From NCBI RefSeq assembly GCF_003369795.1, contig NZ_CP026730.1, positions 2,542,001 to 2,606,000 on the forward strand: a stretch of 64,000 bases of DNA, given 5' to 3'. Both the position numbers and the translations under genes were made by a program. Under the pieces are notes generated by a model. It worked only from the letters and a program-made list of their open reading frames with translations, had not been told where the DNA came from and ran no database searches. Source of the DNA: Streptomyces sp. CB09001 (GTDB lineage Bacteria > Actinomycetota > Actinomycetes > Streptomycetales > Streptomycetaceae). The number at the start of each line of letters is the position of its first letter. Position 1 is the first letter of the stretch. Positions 60,186 to 64,000 of the stretch are shown here, piece by piece.

Positions 60186-60216
60186 AGGGGGCGGGCCGGT
60201 CACCGGCCCGCCCTCT
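60186..60216 (+). terminator. Hairpin terminator after the sugar importer operon
   Basis: Arms 60186-60199 and 60203-60216 pair over 14 bp with one G-U and a 3-base loop, 20 bases after the last permease stop, followed by CATC. Confidence 0.75.
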
Positions 60217-60317
60217 CATCCGTACGGGCACAACGTCCCCCGAATGCCCCGGGGACCGTAACCAAGGGGCTCCACCGGCCGTTGCCGGGCAGAACGCCCG
60301 CACGACCCCGCCGACCG

Positions 60318-62615
60318 ATGGATGTCCCCGTGCCCAGGTTCAGTGTCATCGTTCCCGCGTACCAGGTGCAGGCCTATCTGCACGCGTGCCTGGAGTCGGT
60401 GCTGGCCCAGTCGTACCCGGACTTCGAGGTGATCGTGGTCGACGACTGCTCGCCGGACGCCTGCGGCGCGATCGCCGACGAGTTCGCGGCCCTCGACCCG
60501 CGCGTCCGCGTCATCCGCCTGCCGCGCAACGAGGGGCTGGGCCCCGCACGCAACGCCGGCATGGAACGGGCGGGCGGCGACTACCTGGTCTTCCTCGACG
60601 GCGACGACACCCTCACCCCGCACGCGCTGCGGGGCATCGCCGACCGGATCAAGGAGACCGGCGAGCCGGACGTCCTGGTCTACGACTACGCGCGCACGTA
60701 CTGGACCGGCGAGACGGTCCGCAACCAGGCCGCGGCGCACCTCACCGAGCGGGGCCCGGCGCCGTTCCGGCTCGCCGACCGGCCGGGGCTGCTGAAGCTG
60801 CTGATGGTGGCCTGGAACAAGGCGGTACGGCGGGAGTTCGCCGTGCGCGAGGGCTTCGTCTTCCCGCCGGGCTACTACGAGGACACGCCGTGGACGTACC
60901 CGGTCCTGATGACAGCGGGGTCCGTCGCCACCCTGGACCGGGTCTGCGTCCACTACCGGCAGCGGCGGCGGGGCAGCATCCTGGGCACGCCGGGCGAGCG
61001 CCACCTGGACGTCTTCACCCAGTACGACCGCGTCTTCGCGTTCCTCGAGGCGCGCATGGGGACGCACCCCCAGTCGCGCCGGGAGCTGGCCCGCTGGCGG
61101 CCGCTCCTGTACCGCCGCATGGCCGACCACCTCACGACGGTGTACACCCGCCCCGGCCGTCTCCCGCGCTCCCTGCGCGCCGAGTTCCTGCGCCGGGCCC
61201 GGGTCCACTGCCGCCGCTACCGGGTCCCCGGCGCCCCCGCCCCGCTGCCCGTCCGGCTGCGCCACGCCCTGCTCCGCCTGGGCCTGCGCCGCACCTACGG
61301 CGTCCTGCGGCTGGCGTCGGCCCTGCGCCGCCGTACGGCGAGGGTCGCCGCGGGGCTGCTGCGCGCGGCCCGGACCGGCGCACTGCGCCTGCACTACCGC
61401 GTCCAGCGCTGTCTCCCGCTCCGCGCCGACCGGGCCGTCTTCTCCGTCGAGGGCGACCGGGGGTACGGCCGCGACCCGGGCGCCCTGGAGGAGGCGTTCC
61501 GCCGTCTCGCGCCGCACGTGCGCACGGCGTGGGCCGCCGACCGGGTGCACCACCACACCGTGCCGCCCGGCACCCGCCGCCTGGCCCCGGGCACGGCCGC
61601 CCACTGGACGGCACTGGCCCGTTCCCGCTACCTGGTGCGCGAGGGCGCCTTCGGCCCGGGCCTGGTCAGGCGGCGGGGCCAGGTCCTGGTCCAGACGCAG
61701 GCCGGGACGCCCCTCAAGCACATGGGCCTGGACCTCCAGGAGCGCCCGGCGGCCGCCCAGGGCACCGACTTCGCCCGGCTGCTGCGCGAGGTCGACTCCT
61801 GGGACTTCGTGGTCTCCGCCAACCGCCACTCCACCCTGACCTGGGAACGCGTCCACCCGGGCGACTGGACCGCCCTGGAGTACGGCCAGCCGCGCACCGA
61901 CGTCCTCCAGCGGGCGACGGCCGAGGACGTGGCCCGGCTGCGCGAGACCCTCGGCGTCCCCGAGGGCACGGTCGCGATCCTGTACGCGCCCACCCACCGC
62001 GACTACCGGCGCACCCAGCGCTCCGCCCTGGACCTGGAGCGCGTCGTGCGCCGCCTCGGCCCGCGCTTCGTGGTGCTGGCCCGCGCCCACCCCCGGCACG
62101 GCGGACCGCTCGCCGCGTCCGGTGGCCGGGTGCTTGACGTCAGCGACCACCCGCACGTGGAGTCGCTCTGCCTGGCCTCGGACGCCCTGGTCACCGACTA
62201 CTCGTCCCTGATGTTCGACTACGCGGGCCTCGACCGGCCGATCGTGATCCACGCCGCCGAGCCGGAGGCGTTCGAAGCGGCCCGCGGCACCTATGTCGAC
62301 CTGCGCTCCTTCCCGCCGGGCGCGATCGCGTGGGACGAGGACGAGCTGATCGGCGTGTTCGCGAGCGGTGACTGGCACGGCACCCGGTCGGCGCGGCTCA
62401 GGTCCGCCTTCCGCGAGCGGTTCTGCCCCTACGACGACGGACGCGCCGCCGAGCGCGTCGTACGCCGGGTGGTCCTGGGCGAGACGGACCTGCCGCCGGT
62501 CGTCCCGCCGGCCGGGCGCGGCCCCGCGCCCTCGGCCGCCGCGGCTCTCGCGCGGGCCCCGCTGACCACGGTGCCGCAACCCGCGGGGCCGCGCACCGTC
62601 ACCGACAGCTTCTGA
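60318..62615 (+). CDS. Fused GT2 glycosyltransferase and CDP-glycerol glycerophosphotransferase (TagF-like)
   Basis: 765 residues from ATG at 60318 (GTG four codons later is also possible; no strong Shine-Dalgarno for either). Residues 6-230 are a GT-A family 2 glycosyltransferase: RFSVIVPAYQVQAYLHACLE, VIVVDDCSPDACG, GLGPARNAGMERA and FLDGDDTLTP. Residues about 370-730 are a TagF-type domain: QTQAGTPLKHMGLD, ILYAPTHRDYR, DVSDHPHVESL and ALVTDYSSLMFDYA. The latter polymerises glycerol- or polyol-phosphate from CDP-activated precursors. The enzyme probably builds a teichoic-acid-like wall polymer at the inner membrane face. Confidence 0.88.
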   Translation: MDVPVPRFSVIVPAYQVQAYLHACLESVLAQSYPDFEVIVVDDCSPDACGAIADEFAALDPRVRVIRLPRNEGLGPARNAGMERAGGDYLVFLDGDDTLTPHALRGIADRIKETGEPDVLVYDYARTYWTGETVRNQAAAHLTERGPAPFRLADRPGLLKLLMVAWNKAVRREFAVREGFVFPPGYYEDTPWTYPVLMTAGSVATLDRVCVHYRQRRRGSILGTPGERHLDVFTQYDRVFAFLEARMGTHPQSRRELARWRPLLYRRMADHLTTVYTRPGRLPRSLRAEFLRRARVHCRRYRVPGAPAPLPVRLRHALLRLGLRRTYGVLRLASALRRRTARVAAGLLRAARTGALRLHYRVQRCLPLRADRAVFSVEGDRGYGRDPGALEEAFRRLAPHVRTAWAADRVHHHTVPPGTRRLAPGTAAHWTALARSRYLVREGAFGPGLVRRRGQVLVQTQAGTPLKHMGLDLQERPAAAQGTDFARLLREVDSWDFVVSANRHSTLTWERVHPGDWTALEYGQPRTDVLQRATAEDVARLRETLGVPEGTVAILYAPTHRDYRRTQRSALDLERVVRRLGPRFVVLARAHPRHGGPLAASGGRVLDVSDHPHVESLCLASDALVTDYSSLMFDYAGLDRPIVIHAAEPEAFEAARGTYVDLRSFPPGAIAWDEDELIGVFASGDWHGTRSARLRSAFRERFCPYDDGRAAERVVRRVVLGETDLPPVVPPAGRGPAPSAAAALARAPLTTVPQPAGPRTVTDSF

Positions 62616-62709
62616 CCGCCGTTCGTCCACGCGGAGTCCCCCCGGTTGCTCCTCCGGTACCAGGGCGAGCCGGACCAGGAACACGAGAGAACACGAGAGA
62701 AAGAGCAGT

Positions 62710-64000
62710 ATGCCCCGCTTCAGCATCATCGTCCCGTCCCATGGGGTCGCGGGGCGGCTCTCCCAGGCACTGGACTCGGTCCTCGGCCAGTCCTTCGGCG
62801 ACTTCGAGCTGATCCCGGTCTGCGACGGCCCGGACTGCGCCGCGGCGGACGTCGCCGGGGAGCACGCCGAGCGGGACTCCCGGGTGACGCCCGTGCACTC
62901 GCCGCCGTCGGCCGGCCTGGCGGGGGCGCGCAACGCCGGGACGCGGGCCGCGACCGGCGCGTACCTGCTGTTCCTCGACGGCGACGACGCCCTCGTGCCG
63001 GGTGCGCTGGCAGCTCTGGACGCGCGGCTGGCGGACGCCGGCGGCGTCGACGTCCTGTACTTCGAGCACGAACGGGTGCCCTGGTGGGAGGGCGAGGTCA
63101 CCAACCCGGCCGCCCCGCTGCTGGCGAGGACCCCGGACGGCGCGTTCGCCCCCGACCGCGCCCCGCACCTGACCGGCGTGCACCTGCCCGCCTGGAGCGC
63201 GGTCCACCGCCGCACCTTCCTCACCGAGCGTCGGCTGGACTTCCCCGACGGGCACTTCACCGACGTCGGCTTCGGCGCCCGGGTCGCGGCGCGCGCCGAG
63301 CGCGTGGCCGTGCTGCGCGAGGTGGTCGTACGGCACCGGGTGCGGCGCCAGGGCAACCGGCTGAACCTGCCCGGCGAGCACCACGCGGACCTGCTCGACC
63401 AGGCCGAACTCGCCCTCACGCACGCCGCCGAGCGGGGCCTGCCGCCCGAGCGGCGCGGCCCGCTGTTCGAGCAGCTCTTCGCGGCGGTCCTGAAGACGGC
63501 CACCCACCCCCGGCGCCTGCCCCGGCGGGGACGGCGCGCCTTCTACCGCCGGGCGAGCCGCCTCTACCGGCGCCACCGCCCCGCGGGCTTCCGGCCGCCG
63601 GGCGGACGGCTGGGCGTGCAGCACCGGCTGCTGGCGTCGGGGTCGTACGCCGCCTTCCGCGCGCTGCGTGCCGCCAACCGGACGGCGGCCGGCGTCCTGC
63701 GCCGCCTGCCGTGGCCGCACGGGCTGCGCACCCGCCTGCGCTACCGCCGCCACCTGCGCCGCCCGCTGGACCCGAACCTCGTCGTGTACTGCGCCTACTG
63801 GGGCCGCGGTTACGCCTGCAACCCGGCCGCGATCCACGCCAAGGCCCGAGAACTCGCCCCGCACCTCCGGTCGGTGTTCCTGGTCGAGCCGGACCAGGCG
63901 CACACCCTGCCGGAGGGCGTCGACCACGCCGTCATCGGCAGCCACCGGTACTGGGAGGTGCTGGCCCGCGCCACGTACCTGGTGAACAACGCCAACTTCG
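62710..64000 (+). CDS. Second fused GT2 glycosyltransferase / TagF-like protein, cut by window end
   Basis: 430 codons are visible, with no stop before the window edge. A GT2 domain comes first (MPRFSIIVPSHGVAGRLSQA, LGQSFGDFELIPVCDG, AGLAGARNAGTRAATGAYLL, FLDGDDALVPG). An Arg-rich linker follows, then the beginning of a TagF-type domain (NLVVYCAYWGRGYACNPAAI, and YLVNNANF at the edge). It is paralogous to the preceding gene and 94 bases downstream, so the two likely act together on one wall polymer. The leader contains a duplicated AACACGAGAG. Confidence 0.85.
   Translation, partial: MPRFSIIVPSHGVAGRLSQALDSVLGQSFGDFELIPVCDGPDCAAADVAGEHAERDSRVTPVHSPPSAGLAGARNAGTRAATGAYLLFLDGDDALVPGALAALDARLADAGGVDVLYFEHERVPWWEGEVTNPAAPLLARTPDGAFAPDRAPHLTGVHLPAWSAVHRRTFLTERRLDFPDGHFTDVGFGARVAARAERVAVLREVVVRHRVRRQGNRLNLPGEHHADLLDQAELALTHAAERGLPPERRGPLFEQLFAAVLKTATHPRRLPRRGRRAFYRRASRLYRRHRPAGFRPPGGRLGVQHRLLASGSYAAFRALRAANRTAAGVLRRLPWPHGLRTRLRYRRHLRRPLDPNLVVYCAYWGRGYACNPAAIHAKARELAPHLRSVFLVEPDQAHTLPEGVDHAVIGSHRYWEVLARATYLVNNANF

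Overview
The window is chromosomal DNA of very high GC content from a Streptomyces. The main signs are the tmRNA tag ANTKRDSSQQAFALAA, the paired Ser/Thr kinases PkaA/PkaB beside prfB, the smpB-ctpA-ftsX-ftsE block, the murA-hup-malic enzyme-HelD-SigU/RsuA block, and the nnaR-narK pair. From memory, and not checked by a search, this gene order matches the S. coelicolor SCO2940-SCO2985 region. Starts are often GTG, genes commonly overlap by 4 bases, and long perfect hairpins separate convergent genes.

Layout: (1) 1-5.6 kb holds the end of an osmoprotectant-binding protein, a Lon-like protease, an IclR regulator, an SF2 helicase and an MFS exporter. (2) 5.6-7.8 kb holds tRNA-Cys followed by a small decayed integrated island. 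It is bounded by a 16-bp repeat of the tRNA 3' end and contains a frameshifted integrase fragment, an alpha/beta hydrolase lacking a normal 5' end and a lipoprotein. (3) 7.7-14.1 kb holds a SUKH-4-like gene whose 3' end was rewritten by the island, and a three-gene molybdenum hydroxylase operon whose iron-sulfur subunit carries a huge low-complexity extension. (4) 14.4-19.3 kb is a sugar ABC importer operon ending in a GH20 hexosaminidase, with a DasR-like operator upstream. (5) 19.3-29 kb holds DUF3039, YqgE, MurA, HU, malic enzyme, a previously unlabelled structured RNA on the + strand, HelD, RsuA, SigU and a CGNR protein.

(6) 29.2-34 kb holds a DUF1772 protein, a four-copy 142-bp tandem array, the nitrate regulator NnaR (HemD-like fold plus winged helix) and the nitrate transporter NarK. 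(7) 33.3-39.4 kb holds a membrane protein and a surface-polysaccharide operon (acyltransferase, deacetylase-glycosyltransferase, membrane-anchored proline/glycine-rich protein) that resembles the mat locus for poly-GlcNAc. (8) 39.5-42.4 kb holds a LysR/MFS divergent pair and tmRNA. (9) 42.5-52 kb holds smpB, ctpA, ftsX, ftsE, a small zinc-ribbon membrane protein, a LAETG sortase substrate with 36-bp repeats, prfB, pkaB and pkaA. (10) 52.2-64 kb holds a 1327-residue FHA-ATPase diverging from pkaA, a second sugar ABC importer, and two TagF-type glycerophosphotransferases fused to GT2 domains. The last of these is cut by the window edge.

Functional themes are cell-envelope construction (MurA, FtsEX, CtpA, PNAG-like and teichoic-acid-like polymers, sortase substrate), amino-sugar uptake, nitrate control, ribosome rescue and phospho-signalling. 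The most unusual observations are the tRNA-Cys island and its effect on the neighbouring gene, the + strand RNA at 24.3 kb, the 142-bp array, the 778-residue iron-sulfur subunit, and a dispersed repeat that has become coding sequence in a permease.
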